Origin: Streptomyces puniciscabiei
GTDB taxonomy: Bacteria; Actinomycetota; Actinomycetes; Streptomycetales; Streptomycetaceae
Length of the DNA stretch: 64,000 bases
NCBI RefSeq assembly: GCF_006715785.1
Contig: NZ_VFNX01000003.1
Span: 310,001-374,000 of the forward strand
Direction of reading: 5' to 3'
Shown: positions 52,216 to 61,577 of the stretch, one piece after another
How positions within the stretch are numbered: position 1 is the stretch's first letter
Layout of the letters: every line of letters begins with the position of its first letter
Position numbers and translations under genes: made by a program
Notes under the pieces: generated by a model
Seen by the model: only the letters and a program-made list of their open reading frames with translations
Databases searched by the model: none
Told to the model about the DNA's origin: nothing

Positions 52216-53235
52216 TCAGGACGTCTGCTCCCGCCGGGCCCGGCTCGGCTGGACGCGTTTGGGCTCGCCGGGCATCTTCGGGTACTCCGGCGGGTACGGC
52301 AGATCACCCAGACCGTGGTCGTGCTCGTCGCGGCGGGCCAGCTCCAGCAGGGCGTCCAGGGAGTAGGCGTGGTCGTCCATGTCGGCGTGGACGTCGCCCA
52401 GTTCGGCGAAGCGGGCCGGCATGGTGGCGAGGTCGAAGTCGGCCGGATGGGCGACGCCGACCTCCTCCCAGCGCAGGGGGGCCGAGACGGTGGCGTTGGG
52501 GCGCGGGCGTACGGAGTAGGCGGAGGCGATGGTGCGGTCGCGGGCCGTCTGGTTGTAGTCCAGGAAGATACGGCGGCCCCGCTCCTCCTTCCACCACTTG
52601 ATCGTCACGTGGTCGGGCATCCGGCGTTCCATCTCCCGGCCGACGGCGATCGCGGCGCGGCGCACCTGGGTGAAGGTCCAGCGCGGTTCGATCGGGATGA
52701 AGACGTGCAGGCCCCGGCCGCCGGAGGTCTTCGGCCAGCCGCGCAGTCCGCCGAACTCGTCGAGGACGGCGCGCAGTTCGTGGGCTGCGCGAACCGCGTC
52801 GTCGTAGTCGGTGCCGGGCTGCGGGTCGAGGTCGATGCGGAGTTCGTCGGGGCGGTCGACGTCCGTGGCGCGCACCGGCCAGGGATGGAAGGTGAGCGTG
52901 CCGTACTGGGCGGCCCAGACGACGGCGGCCTGCTCGGTGGGGCACATCTCGTCGGCGCTGCGGCCGCTGGGGAAGGTGATGTGGGCGGTCGGGATCCAGT
53001 CGGGCATGCCCTTCGGGGCCCGCTTCTGGAAGAACCACTCGCCGCCCACGCCGTCCGGGTAGCGCTCCAGGGTGGTGGGGCGGTTGCGCAGCGCGCGCAG
53101 GATGCCGGGGCCGACGGCGACGTAGTACCGCGCGAGGTCCAGCTTGGTGAAGCCCCGTTCCGGGAAGAAGACCTTGTCCGGGCTGGACAGCCGTACGGTC
53201 CGGCCGTCCACCTCCAGTTCCACCGCAGCACCCAT
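52216..53235 (-). CDS. LigD-type NHEJ polymerase/primase domain protein
   Basis: Standalone archaeo-eukaryotic-primase-fold polymerase domain (LigD PolDom), which fills gaps in bacterial non-homologous end joining. The 339 residues show the divalent-metal DxD in LRIDLDPQPG, SGGRGLHVFIP, the third acidic ligand region in RRIFLDYNQTARDRT, and the 5'-phosphate-binding N-terminal part (SSPDKVFFPERGFTKLDL). It is divergent from the ATP-dependent ligase gene, 74 bp apart. No Ku gene is in the window. Confidence 0.92.
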   Translation of the reverse strand: MGAAVELEVDGRTVRLSSPDKVFFPERGFTKLDLARYYVAVGPGILRALRNRPTTLERYPDGVGGEWFFQKRAPKGMPDWIPTAHITFPSGRSADEMCPTEQAAVVWAAQYGTLTFHPWPVRATDVDRPDELRIDLDPQPGTDYDDAVRAAHELRAVLDEFGGLRGWPKTSGGRGLHVFIPIEPRWTFTQVRRAAIAVGREMERRMPDHVTIKWWKEERGRRIFLDYNQTARDRTIASAYSVRPRPNATVSAPLRWEEVGVAHPADFDLATMPARFAELGDVHADMDDHAYSLDALLELARRDEHDHGLGDLPYPPEYPKMPGEPKRVQPSRARREQTS

Positions 53236-53309
53236 GCGGCCACGGTAGGCGCCCCCCGCACGGCTCGCATACCGGGCGGCACGGGAGGTGTGCGAGCAGA
53301 ATCGGTGGC

Positions 53310-54386
53310 ATGGATCTGCCCGTCATGCCGCCCGTGAAGCCCATGCTCGCCAAGTCGGTGGCGAAGATCCCGCCGGGGATGCACTACGAGGCGAAGTGGG
53401 ACGGGTTCCGTTCGATCGTGTTCCGGGACGGGGCCGACGTCGAGCTGGGCAGCCGTACCGGGAAGCCGTTGACCAGGTACTTTCCCGAGCTGGTGGCGGC
53501 GCTGAAGGAGCGGGTGCCCGAGCGGTGCGTGCTGGACGGGGAGATCGTGATCGCGCGGGAGGGCCGTCTGGACTTCGACGCGCTGACCGAGCGGATCCAC
53601 CCGGCCGACTCCCGGGTGCGGATGCTGGCCGAGCGGACACCGGCGTCCCTCGTCGCCTTCGATCTGCTCGCGCTGGACGACGAGTCCCTGCTCGACGTCC
53701 CGCTGACCGACCGCAGGGCCCTGCTGGAACGGGCGCTCGCCGACGCCACACCGCCGGTGCATGTGGCGCCCGCGACGACCGACATGGAGGTGGCCCAGCG
53801 GTGGTTCGAGCAGTTCGAGGGGGCCGGGCTCGACGGAGTCGTCGCCAAACCGCTCGACCTGCGCTACCGGCAGGACGAGCGGGTCATGTTCAAGGTCAAG
53901 CACGAGCGGACGGCGGACGTCGTCGTCGCCGGGTACCGGTTCCACAAGAGCGGGCCGGTGGTCGGCTCGCTGCTGCTGGGGCTGTACGACGACCGGGGGC
54001 AGCTGCAGCACGTGGGGGTGTCGGCCGCCTTCCCCATGAAGAGGCGGGCCGAACTGGTCGAGGAGCTGGAGCCGCTGCGCATGGACGACGTGTCCGGGCA
54101 TCCGTGGGCGGCCTGGTCGGAGGAGGCCGCCCATGAGACGGCCCGGCTGCCGGGCGCGCCGAGCCGCTGGTCCGGCAAGAAGGACCTGTCCTGGGTGCCG
54201 CTCCGGCCGGAACGGGTCGCCGAGGTGGCCTACGATCACATGGAGAACGGGCAGCGCTTCCGGCACACCGCCCGTTTCCGCCGCTGGCGCCCGGACCGCA
54301 CGCCGGAGAGCTGCACCTACGCCCAACTGGAGGAGCCGGTGCGCTACGACCTGGCGGAGATCCTGGGCGAGAAGGACCGGGGCTGA
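53310..54386 (+). CDS. ligC: ATP-dependent DNA ligase (LigC-type)
   Basis: A 358-residue ATP-dependent ligase of the NHEJ/backup-repair group. The adenylation lysine is in EAKWDGFRSIVF (about residue 29). Further nucleotidyltransferase motifs are RTGKPLTRYFPEL, LDGEIVIA, DGVVAKPL and FKVKHERTADVVVAGY, followed by an OB-fold (VVGSLLLGLYDDRGQLQHVG). Nuclease and polymerase domains are absent and are replaced by the divergent polymerase gene. The short divergent promoter region suggests co-expression. Confidence 0.92.
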   Translation: MDLPVMPPVKPMLAKSVAKIPPGMHYEAKWDGFRSIVFRDGADVELGSRTGKPLTRYFPELVAALKERVPERCVLDGEIVIAREGRLDFDALTERIHPADSRVRMLAERTPASLVAFDLLALDDESLLDVPLTDRRALLERALADATPPVHVAPATTDMEVAQRWFEQFEGAGLDGVVAKPLDLRYRQDERVMFKVKHERTADVVVAGYRFHKSGPVVGSLLLGLYDDRGQLQHVGVSAAFPMKRRAELVEELEPLRMDDVSGHPWAAWSEEAAHETARLPGAPSRWSGKKDLSWVPLRPERVAEVAYDHMENGQRFRHTARFRRWRPDRTPESCTYAQLEEPVRYDLAEILGEKDRG

Positions 54387-54407
54387 GCCGACTCGGGCCC
54401 CGGAGCG

Positions 54408-55598
54408 CTACGGCTGCATGAGGACCTTGATGGCGCCGTCCTGCTTGTGCTGGAACATGTCGTAGGCGTGCGGTGCCTCGTCGAGCGGCAGCCGGTGGGT
54501 GGCGAAGTCGTCGACGCCGAGCGGGTCCTCGTCGGTGAGGTAGGGCATGATCTCGTCGCTCCAGCGGCGGACGTTGGCCTGGCCCATGCGCAGCTGGATC
54601 TGCTTGTCGAACAGGGTGAGCATCGGCATCGGGTCGGCGGTGCCGCCGTAGACGCCGCTCAGCGAGATGGTGCCGCCGCGCCGTACCAGGTCGATCGCCA
54701 TGTACAGGGCTCCGAGCCGGTCGATGCTGAAGCGTTCCGCGAGGGGTGCGCTGAGCTTGCGGGGCAGCAGCCCGGTGGCCGTCTGTGCGAGCTTGGCGGC
54801 GGCGCTGCCGTGGGCCTCGGTGCCGACGGCGTCGATCACGGCGTCCGGGCCCCGGCCGCCGGTCGCGTCGTGGATCGCGTGGACCAGCGCCTTCTCGTCG
54901 TCGAAGGCCCTCAGGTCGTAGGTCTCCACGCCGTCCCGGTCGGCACGCGCGAGCCGTTCCGGCACCAGGTCGATGCCGAACACGCGCTCGGCGCCGCGCG
55001 CCTTGGCGATCCGGCAGGCCATGTCGCCGATCGGGCCGAGGCCCAGGACGGCGAGGGTGCCGCCGGGCGGGACGGCGGCGTACTCGACGGCCTGCCAGGC
55101 GGTGGGCAGGACGTCGGAGAGGTAGACGAAGCGGTCGTCCGGCGGGCCCTCGGGCACCTTCATCGGCCCGAACTGCGCCTGCGGCACCCGCAGATACTCG
55201 GCCTGGGCGCCGGGGACGGCGCCGTACAGGCGCGTGTAGCCGAACAGGGCGGCGCCCATTCCCTCGCCGGTGACCTGGGTGGTCTCGCACTGGGTCGGCA
55301 GCCCGGTCAGGCACATCCAGCAGTTGCCGCAGGCGATCTGGAACGGCACCACGACCCGGTCCCCGGCCCTGAGGTCCGGCACTCCGGGGCCGACCTCCTC
55401 GACGATGCCCATCGGCTCGTGCCCGAGGATGTCACCCGGTGTCATGAACGGGGTGAGCACCTCGTACAGGTGCAGGTCCGAGCCGCACAGTCCGGTGGAC
55501 GTGATGCGGATGACGGCGTCGGTGGGCTCTTCTATCCGCGGGTCGGGCACGTCCTCGACCCGGACGTCCCGCCTGCCCTGCCAGGTGACTGCCTTCAT
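54408..55598 (-). CDS. Zinc-dependent alcohol dehydrogenase (MDR; formaldehyde-dehydrogenase-like)
   Basis: A 396-residue medium-chain dehydrogenase. The catalytic zinc ligand region is TGLCGSDLHLYE with GHEPMGIVEEVG. A four-cysteine structural lobe is partial (ACGNCWMCLTGLPTQCE), and the NAD-binding motif is LAVLGLGPIGDMACRIA. It resembles glutathione-independent formaldehyde and Zn-ADH proteins; the substrate is undefined. ATG 55598 has GAGGGAGGG upstream. It is convergent with the ligase gene, 21 bp apart. Confidence 0.9.
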   Translation of the reverse strand: MKAVTWQGRRDVRVEDVPDPRIEEPTDAVIRITSTGLCGSDLHLYEVLTPFMTPGDILGHEPMGIVEEVGPGVPDLRAGDRVVVPFQIACGNCWMCLTGLPTQCETTQVTGEGMGAALFGYTRLYGAVPGAQAEYLRVPQAQFGPMKVPEGPPDDRFVYLSDVLPTAWQAVEYAAVPPGGTLAVLGLGPIGDMACRIAKARGAERVFGIDLVPERLARADRDGVETYDLRAFDDEKALVHAIHDATGGRGPDAVIDAVGTEAHGSAAAKLAQTATGLLPRKLSAPLAERFSIDRLGALYMAIDLVRRGGTISLSGVYGGTADPMPMLTLFDKQIQLRMGQANVRRWSDEIMPYLTDEDPLGVDDFATHRLPLDEAPHAYDMFQHKQDGAIKVLMQP

Positions 55599-55883
55599 GG
55601 GAGCGCCCTCCCTCGGTCGCGTGGGCGATTCGCGGTGGCGCCCGGGTACCCGCGCCCACCAGCACCGAACCCCTCGCGTCGAGCCGGGGCGGTGGTGGGC
55701 CGGTCCCCGGGCTGGGGGCCGGCACCGAGGGGGCCGGGGGCGCGACCGCCCGGCCCACAGGCCCCCGTCAGGGTCGTGTCCGGAGCCCGAACGGCCCACG
55801 GAGCGCGCATGACCGTATGCGTTCGGGTATGGCCAGCGATGACCCTATGAGCGCACAATCGGACAAATGAACGGGGTGGCACG

Positions 55884-56888
55884 GTGGGCCTGAGACACAG
55901 AGCGTGCATGCGACGCGGGACGCTGACGGCGACCGCACTGACGGTCTCGCTGGCCGTCTCCCTCACGGCCGGCTGCACCCACCACCGCCGGGACGACGAC
56001 CGCGCCCCACAGCACACGCCGGCACCCGCGGCACCCACGGCACCGCCCGCCCCGACGCGCTCGGTCACGGCGGCCGGTTCCCCACTCGCCGTGAAGATCG
56101 ACAACGTGCCCGCGGCCCGCCCGCAGACCGGGCTCGACGCGGCGGACGTGGTCTACGCCGAGCAGGTCGAGGGCGGCCTGAGCCGGCTGATGGCGGTGTA
56201 CGCGACCAGGCTCCCGCAGACCGTCGGGCCGGTGCGCAGTGCCCGCGAGTCCGATCTGGAGCTGCTGCGCCAGTTCCACCGGCCGACGCTCGCCTTCTCC
56301 GGCGCCCAGCACAAGCTGCTGCCGCTGATCGACCGGGCACCGCTGCGCGCGGAGTCCCCCGACCGGGCCCCCGCCGCCTACTACCGGGGCACCGCCAAGG
56401 CCGCCCCGCACAACCTCTATCTGCACCCCGCCACGCTGCTGCGGTCCGCCCCGGGCAGGGCCGCGCTGACGACCGGCTTCGGCTACGGCCCGGCTCCGTC
56501 CGGCGGCACCCCCACGGCCGCGCGCACCGTCCGCTACCCGGCCGCCCGCTTCACCTTCACCTGGTCCGCCGGGCGGCACCGCTGGCTGGTCGCGATGGAC
56601 GGCACGCCCACGGTGACGACGGACGGCGCGCGGGTGGCACCGGCGACCGTGGTGGTGCAGTACGTGAGGATCCGGACCTCCCGCTACCACGACGTGCTCG
56701 GCAACCACACGCCGTACACCGAGACGGTCGGCTCGGGGAGGGCACAGGTGCTGCGCGACGGCCGGTCCTTCGACGCCTCCTGGTCACGGCCGGCCGCGAC
56801 GGACGGTACGACGTTCACCGCGGCGGACGGCGGCCGGATGAACTTCGCCGACGGCCAGGTGTGGGTGGTGTTCGCACCGGCGCCCTGA
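55884..56888 (+). CDS. DUF3048 domain lipoprotein
   Basis: A 334-residue predicted lipoprotein. Its signal peptide ends in a lipobox (VSLTAGC, Cys about 31), followed by a Pro/Ala/Thr-rich linker and the DUF3048 domain (LAVKIDNVPAARPQTGLDAA, DVVYAEQVEGGLSRLMAVYA, GPVRSARESDLELL). The C-terminal part (TFTAADGGRMNFADGQVWVV) is also typical. The family function is not established, but it is extracytoplasmic and membrane-anchored. The GTG at 55884 is used; ATG 55908 in frame also leaves a functional signal. Confidence 0.85.
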   Translation: MGLRHRACMRRGTLTATALTVSLAVSLTAGCTHHRRDDDRAPQHTPAPAAPTAPPAPTRSVTAAGSPLAVKIDNVPAARPQTGLDAADVVYAEQVEGGLSRLMAVYATRLPQTVGPVRSARESDLELLRQFHRPTLAFSGAQHKLLPLIDRAPLRAESPDRAPAAYYRGTAKAAPHNLYLHPATLLRSAPGRAALTTGFGYGPAPSGGTPTAARTVRYPAARFTFTWSAGRHRWLVAMDGTPTVTTDGARVAPATVVVQYVRIRTSRYHDVLGNHTPYTETVGSGRAQVLRDGRSFDASWSRPAATDGTTFTAADGGRMNFADGQVWVVFAPAP

Positions 56889-56925
56889 GCTTCCGTACCG
56901 TTCCGGTCGGCCCCGCCAGCCCCGG

Positions 56926-57390
56926 TCAGCCCCGCGAGGCCAGCGGTTCGGCCGGGTTGCGCAGGCCCTCCGCCGCGTCCGCGACCCGGCGGATCAGATC
57001 GAAGAACACGGTCTGTTCCTCGGCCGACAGCGGCGCCAGGAAGACCTGGTTCATCCGGGCGGTGCGCACGGTCAGCTTGCGGTGGGCGCGCCTGCCCTCG
57101 TCGGTGAGCCGGAGCAGGAAGCGCCGGCCGTCCTCCGGGTCGCGCACCTTGGTCAGCAGCCCCCGGCGGCCGAGCCGGCTGATGACCTCGGCGATGGTCG
57201 AGCGGTCCAGGCCCACCCGCTCCCCCACGGTCCGCTGGTCGAGGCCGGGCTCGGCGACGAGCGCGTTCATGACCGCGAACTGCGGCGAGGTGATCTCCTC
57301 GGAGACCATCGTGTTCCACAGCAGGTAGTGCGCCTGCTGCAGCCGCCGGGCCAGATGCCCGGGATGGGTGGTGAGGTCCACCGCGGCCAT
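56926..57390 (-). CDS. pcaV: MarR-family repressor PcaV of the protocatechuate operon
   Basis: A 154-residue MarR regulator that represses pcaIJFHGBL and is released by protocatechuate. The winged helix reads MNALVAEPGLDQRTVGERVG and DRSTIAEVISRLGRRGLLTK, with the wing RDPEDGRRFLLRLT. It is divergent from pcaI, with two TCRGTGCRCTGA sites in the spacer. ATG 57390 (MAAVDLTTHPG) has AGGGGAGCG upstream, so the frame start at 57408 is not used. Name and function follow the characterised S. coelicolor orthologue and the identical gene context. Confidence 0.92.
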   Translation of the reverse strand: MAAVDLTTHPGHLARRLQQAHYLLWNTMVSEEITSPQFAVMNALVAEPGLDQRTVGERVGLDRSTIAEVISRLGRRGLLTKVRDPEDGRRFLLRLTDEGRRAHRKLTVRTARMNQVFLAPLSAEEQTVFFDLIRRVADAAEGLRNPAEPLASRG

Positions 57391-57412
57391 GTGCGCTCCC
57401 CTGATCATTTCG

Positions 57413-57424
57413 TCGGTGCACTGA
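57413..57424. promoter_or_regulatory. PcaV operator-like site 1 (pcaV side)
   Basis: TCGGTGCACTGA lies 23 bp upstream of the pcaV start and is a 12-bp dyad with one imperfect pair. It matches the site near pcaI at 10 of 12 positions, consistent with autoregulation. Confidence 0.6.
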
Positions 57425-57533
57425 ACGATACCGGTCCACCGACCTCTCTGTCTCCCGCCGGGTAGTGCGAACGGTCCATGTCTTGACGGACATCTCTTCC
57501 GGTGGCAGCGTGTGGAACACCTCGCTTAAATAC

Positions 57534-57545
57534 TCAGTGCGCTGA
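57534..57545. promoter_or_regulatory. PcaV operator-like site 2 (pcaI side)
   Basis: TCAGTGCGCTGA lies 28 bp before the pcaI ATG, just after the AT-rich TTAAATACT that may be the -10 region. Binding here would block transcription of the pca operon. Confidence 0.65.
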
Positions 57546-57573
57546 TTAATGGCGAAGAGATGAGGCTTCACGG

Positions 57574-58329
57574 ATGGACAAGGTGGTCGCCACGGCCCTT
57601 CAGGCGGTGGCCGATGTGCCGGACGGCGCGTCCCTCGCGGTCGGCGGATTCGGGCTGAGCGGTGTGCCGAACGTGCTGATCCAGGCGTTGTACGAGCGCG
57701 GAGTCGGCGGGCTCTCGGTCGTCTCCAACAACTGCGGGGCGATGGAGTCCGGTCTCGCGGTGCTGCTGGCCGCGGGGCGGATCAGCCGGGTGACCGGCTC
57801 CTACATCGGCGCCAACAAGGAGTTCGCCCGCCAGTACCTGGGCGGTGAGCTGGAGCTGGAGCTGATCCCGCAGGGCACGCTGGCCGAGCGGCTGCGTGCG
57901 GGCGGCGCCGGCATCCCCGCCTTCTACACCCCGGCCGGCGTCGGCACCCAGGTCGCCGAGGGCGGCCTGCCGTGGCGCTACGACGGCGCGGGCGGCGTCG
58001 CGCTGGCCTCCCCGCCGAAGGAGGTGCGGGAGTTCGACGGCGTGGAGTACGTCCTGGAGCGCGCCATCCGCACCGACTTCGCGCTGGTCAGGGCCGCGAA
58101 GGGCGACCGGCACGGAAACCTGGTCTTCAACAAGTCCTCCCGCAACTTCAACCCCCTCGCGGCCATGGCGGGGAAGGTCACGGTCGCCGAGGTGGAGGAG
58201 CTGGTCGAGCCCGGCGAGATCGACCCGGACGCGGTGCACCTGCCGGGTGTCTTCGTGCAGCGGGTGGTGGCGCTGACCCCCCAGCAGGCGGCGGACAAGC
58301 GGATCGAGCAGCGGACGGTGAGCAGCTGA
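57574..58329 (+). CDS. pcaI: 3-oxoadipate CoA-transferase subunit A
   Basis: The alpha subunit (251 residues) of the transferase that moves CoA from succinyl-CoA to 3-oxoadipate. The family I CoA-binding motif is [17 protein letters not shown], with [15 protein letters not shown] and [20 protein letters not shown]. It is the first gene of the operon, with ATG 57574 after a GAGG site. The stop overlaps the pcaJ ATG (TGATG), typical of obligate heteromers. The operon context rules out acetoacetate transferase. Confidence 0.95.
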   Translation: MDKVVATALQAVADVPDGASLAVGGFGLSGVPNVLIQALYERGVGGLSVVSNNCGAMESGLAVLLAAGRISRVTGSYIGANKEFARQYLGGELELELIPQGTLAERLRAGGAGIPAFYTPAGVGTQVAEGGLPWRYDGAGGVALASPPKEVREFDGVEYVLERAIRTDFALVRAAKGDRHGNLVFNKSSRNFNPLAAMAGKVTVAEVEELVEPGEIDPDAVHLPGVFVQRVVALTPQQAADKRIEQRTVSS

Positions 58330-58973
58330 TGGCCTGGACACGTGAGGAGATCGCCGCGCGCGCGGCCCGCGAGCTGCGCGACGGCCAGTACGTCAACCTC
58401 GGCATCGGCCTGCCGACGCTGATCCCGAACCACCTGCCCCCGGGCGTGGAGGTGGTCCTGGAGTCGGAGAACGGCATTCTGGGCACGGGCCCTTACCCGG
58501 CCGAGGACCAGGTCGACCCGGATCTGATCAACGCGGGCAAGGAGACCGTGACGGTCCTGCCGGGCGCCTCCTTCTTCGACTCCGCGCTGTCCTTCGCGAT
58601 GATCCGCGGCGGGCACATCGACGTGGCCGTGCTCGGCGCGATGCAGGTCTCCGCCGGCGGCGACCTGGCCAACTGGGCCGTGCCGGGCAAGCTGGTCACC
58701 GGGATCGGCGGCGCGATGGACCTGGTGCACGGCGCCCGTCAGGTGATCGTGGTGATGACCCACACCGCGAAGGACGGCTCCCCCAAGATCCTCAAGGAGT
58801 GCACACTGCCGCTCACCGGCAAGGCCTGTGTGAACCGGGTCATCACCGACCTCGCGGTGCTGGACGTCACCGAGCGGGGCCTGGCCCTGGTGGAGACGGC
58901 GCCCGGTGTAGCCGTTGACGACGTCGTCGCCCGGACCGACGCCGAACTGGCCATCGTGGAGAACCTGCTGTGA
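58329..58973 (+). CDS. pcaJ: 3-oxoadipate CoA-transferase subunit B
   Basis: The beta subunit (214 residues) carrying the catalytic glutamate in [32 protein letters not shown] and GNGxG-like [17 protein letters not shown] are further class I features. The start ATG overlaps the pcaI stop, and the pcaF GTG overlaps its stop (GTGA), so translation is coupled in both directions. Confidence 0.95.
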   Translation: MAWTREEIAARAARELRDGQYVNLGIGLPTLIPNHLPPGVEVVLESENGILGTGPYPAEDQVDPDLINAGKETVTVLPGASFFDSALSFAMIRGGHIDVAVLGAMQVSAGGDLANWAVPGKLVTGIGGAMDLVHGARQVIVVMTHTAKDGSPKILKECTLPLTGKACVNRVITDLAVLDVTERGLALVETAPGVAVDDVVARTDAELAIVENLL

Positions 58974-60181
58974 ACGCGGTCAACACGGTCTACCTCGTCG
59001 ACGCCGTCCGCACCCCGATCGGCCGCTACAACGGTGCCCTGGCCTCCGTGCGCCCGGACGACCTCGCCGCCCACGCGATCCGTGCCCTCCTCGACCGGAC
59101 CCCGGACCTGGACCCGGCCCGGATCGAGGACGTCTACTTCGGCAACGCCAACGGCGCCGGGGAGGAGAACCGCAACGTCGCCCGCATGGCCGCACTCCTC
59201 GCCGGACTGCCCACCTCCGTGCCCGGCGTGACCGTCAACCGGCTGTGCGCCTCCGGCCTTGAGGCGGTCGTCCAGGCGGCCCGTGCCATCGCCGTCGGCG
59301 ACGCGCACATCGCCCTCGCGGGCGGCGTGGAGTCCATGACCCGCGCCCCCTACGTCCTGCCCAAGTCCGACCGGCCCTTCCCGGCCGGACACGCCGAGCT
59401 GTACTCCACGACACTCGGCTGGCGCATGGTCAACCCGGAGATGCATCCGCAGTGGACCGTCCCCCTCGGCGAGTCCGCCGAACTCATCGCCGACAAGCAC
59501 AAGATCAGCCGTGAGCAGCAGGACGAGTTCGCCCTGGCCTCCCACCGCAAGGCGGCCGCAGCTTACGAACAGGGCCTGTTCGACGCGGAGTTGACGCCCG
59601 TGCCGGTCCCGCAGCGCAAGGGCGACCCGGTGTCCTTCGCCGCCGACGAGTGCGTACGGCCGGACGCCTCCCTCGCCGCGATGGCCAGGCTCAAGCCGTC
59701 CTTCCGGGCCGAGCACGGCACGGTCACCGCGGGCAACGCCTCCCCGCTGAACGACGGCGCCGCCGCCCTCCTCCTCACCGACGAGGAGGGCCTGAGGGTC
59801 ACCGGCCGCGAACCGCTCGCCCGAATCTCGGCGACCGGGGTGTCCGCGACCGACCCGCACTACTTCGGACTCGCCCCCGTCGAGGCCGTCAACCGGGCTC
59901 TCACCAAGGCGGGCAAGGCCTTCGGCGACCTGTCGGTCCTGGAGCTGAACGAGGCGTTCGCCGCTCAGGTCCTCGGCTGCCTCGCCGAATGGCCGGAGTT
60001 CGACCCGGCGGTCCTCAACCCCCAGGGCGGCGCCATCGCCCTCGGCCACCCGCTCGGTGCCTCCGGCGCCCGCCTGGCCGGCACCGTCGCCCACCAGCTC
60101 GCCCGCCGGGGCTCCGGCACCGGCGTGGCCACCCTCTGCATCGGCGTGGGCCAGGGCCTCGCCCTCGTACTCGAACGCTGA
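58970..60181 (+). CDS. pcaF: 3-oxoadipyl-CoA thiolase
   Basis: A 403-residue thiolase that cleaves 3-oxoadipyl-CoA to succinyl-CoA and acetyl-CoA, the last step of the pathway. The active-site Cys is in [15 protein letters not shown], the His in [18 protein letters not shown] and the second Cys in [13 protein letters not shown]. The start is GTG, overlapping the pcaJ stop by 4 bp. It differs from the FadA-like thiolase at 36312 by operon context. Confidence 0.95.
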   Translation: MNAVNTVYLVDAVRTPIGRYNGALASVRPDDLAAHAIRALLDRTPDLDPARIEDVYFGNANGAGEENRNVARMAALLAGLPTSVPGVTVNRLCASGLEAVVQAARAIAVGDAHIALAGGVESMTRAPYVLPKSDRPFPAGHAELYSTTLGWRMVNPEMHPQWTVPLGESAELIADKHKISREQQDEFALASHRKAAAAYEQGLFDAELTPVPVPQRKGDPVSFAADECVRPDASLAAMARLKPSFRAEHGTVTAGNASPLNDGAAALLLTDEEGLRVTGREPLARISATGVSATDPHYFGLAPVEAVNRALTKAGKAFGDLSVLELNEAFAAQVLGCLAEWPEFDPAVLNPQGGAIALGHPLGASGARLAGTVAHQLARRGSGTGVATLCIGVGQGLALVLER

Positions 60182-60195
60182 CCCCAGGACTTCCC

Positions 60196-60969
60196 ATGAC
60201 TCTCACCCAGGCCGACATCGACCTCGAAATCGCCGCCGAGCACGCCGCGTACGAGAAGCGTGTCGCCGACGGCGCCCCCGTCGAGCACCATCCGCGCCGT
60301 GACTACGCGCCCTACCGCTCCTCCGTGCTCCGGCACCCGAAACAGCCCCTGGTCGCCATCGACACCGCCCAGGACCCGGAGCTGGTGGAGCTGCACTCGC
60401 CCGCCTTCGGGGAACGTGACATCACCGCGATCGACAACGACCTCACCCGGCACCACCGGGGGGAACCGGTCGGTGAGCGGATCACCGTCTCCGGGCGGCT
60501 GCTGGACCGCGACGGGCGCCCGGTGCGTGGCCAGCTGATCGAGATCTGGCAGGCCAACTCGGCCGGCCGCTACGCCCATCAGCGCGAGCAGCACGACGCC
60601 CCGCTCGACCCGAACTTCACCGGCTTCGGCCGCACCCTCACCGACACCGAGGGCCGCTACCACTTCACCACCATCCAGCCCGGCCCCTATCCGTGGCGCA
60701 ACCACGTCAACGCCTGGCGCCCCGCCCACATCCACTTCTCGGTGTTCGGCGCGGCGTTCACCCAGCGGCTGGTGACGCAGATGTACTTCCCGAACGACCC
60801 GCTCTTCCCGTACGACCCGATCCTGCAGTCGGTGACGGACGACACGGCCCGCCGACGGCTGGTCGCCACCTACGACCACAGCCTGTCGGTGCCGGAGTTC
60901 TCGCTCGGCTACCACTGGGACATCGTGCTGGACGGCCCGGCCGCCACCTGGATCGAGGAAGGACGCTGA
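60196..60969 (+). CDS. pcaH: Protocatechuate 3,4-dioxygenase beta subunit
   Basis: Iron(III)-binding subunit (257 residues) of the intradiol ring-cleavage enzyme. The Fe ligands are visible as Tyr in GPYPWRNHVNAWRPAHIHF, which also contains the His pair (HIH), and Tyr in VTQMYFPNDPLFPYDPI. N-terminal RDYAPYRSSVLRHP is also family-typical. ATG 60196 follows pcaF by 14 bp; pcaG starts 5 bp after its stop. Confidence 0.95.
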   Translation: MTLTQADIDLEIAAEHAAYEKRVADGAPVEHHPRRDYAPYRSSVLRHPKQPLVAIDTAQDPELVELHSPAFGERDITAIDNDLTRHHRGEPVGERITVSGRLLDRDGRPVRGQLIEIWQANSAGRYAHQREQHDAPLDPNFTGFGRTLTDTEGRYHFTTIQPGPYPWRNHVNAWRPAHIHFSVFGAAFTQRLVTQMYFPNDPLFPYDPILQSVTDDTARRRLVATYDHSLSVPEFSLGYHWDIVLDGPAATWIEEGR

Positions 60970-60974
60970 CCGCC

Positions 60975-61577
60975 ATGACGAAGACCGACCCCAGCAGCCC
61001 GGGGCAGGTGCTGCCCACGCCGTCCCACACGGTCGGCCCCTTCTACGGCTACGCCCTGCCCTTCCCCGGCGGCGAGGAGATCGCCCCGCTCGGCCACCCG
61101 GACACCGTCACCGTGCACGGGTACGTCCTCGACGGTGCGGGCGAGCCGCTGCCGGACGCGCTCGTCGAGCTGTGGGGCCCGCGCCCCGACGGCACGGTGC
61201 CGCAGGTGGACGGCTCCATCCGGCGGGATCCGGCCACCGGCGGGTATCTGGGCCGCAACGGCGTGGAGTTCACCGGATGGGGACGCAGCCAGACCGATGC
61301 GAACGGCCACTGGTACGCGCGTACGCTGCGGCCCGGCGCACGCGGACGGAACGCGCCGTACCTGAGCGTCTGCGTCTTCGCGCGCGGCCTGCTGGTCCAC
61401 CTGTTCACCCGCGGCTACCTGCCGGACGACGAGGCCGCGCTCGCCGCCGACCCGCTGCTCACCCGCGTGGGCGACCGGCGCGACACGCTGATCGCGGCCG
61501 CGGAGGGCCCGGGCACCTACCGTTTCGACATCCGCCTTCAGGGCGAAGGCGAGACGGTCTTCCTGGAGTACCAGTGA
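60975..61577 (+). CDS. pcaG: Protocatechuate 3,4-dioxygenase alpha subunit
   Basis: Structural alpha subunit (200 residues) that completes the PcaHG active site but lacks the iron ligands. TPSHTVGPFYGYALPFPGG, VELWGPRPDGTVPQVDGS and FTGWGRSQTDANGHWYARTL are the conserved blocks. The stop overlaps the pcaB GTG (GTGA). Confidence 0.94.
   Translation: MTKTDPSSPGQVLPTPSHTVGPFYGYALPFPGGEEIAPLGHPDTVTVHGYVLDGAGEPLPDALVELWGPRPDGTVPQVDGSIRRDPATGGYLGRNGVEFTGWGRSQTDANGHWYARTLRPGARGRNAPYLSVCVFARGLLVHLFTRGYLPDDEAALAADPLLTRVGDRRDTLIAAAEGPGTYRFDIRLQGEGETVFLEYQ

Noticed and set aside
52144..52220. Short minus-strand frame after the polymerase stop (start GTG, ADVANPALLDAALRAS)
   Set aside because: No ribosome-binding site, it runs into the repeat, and the rest is Arg/Gly-rich; treated as possible remnant rather than a gene.
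51397..53337. 646-codon plus-strand frame crossing the 189-bp repeats and the polymerase gene
   Set aside because: Kept open by GC bias and the 63-codon period of the repeat; antisense to the well-supported LigD-type polymerase and to the LacI gene start.
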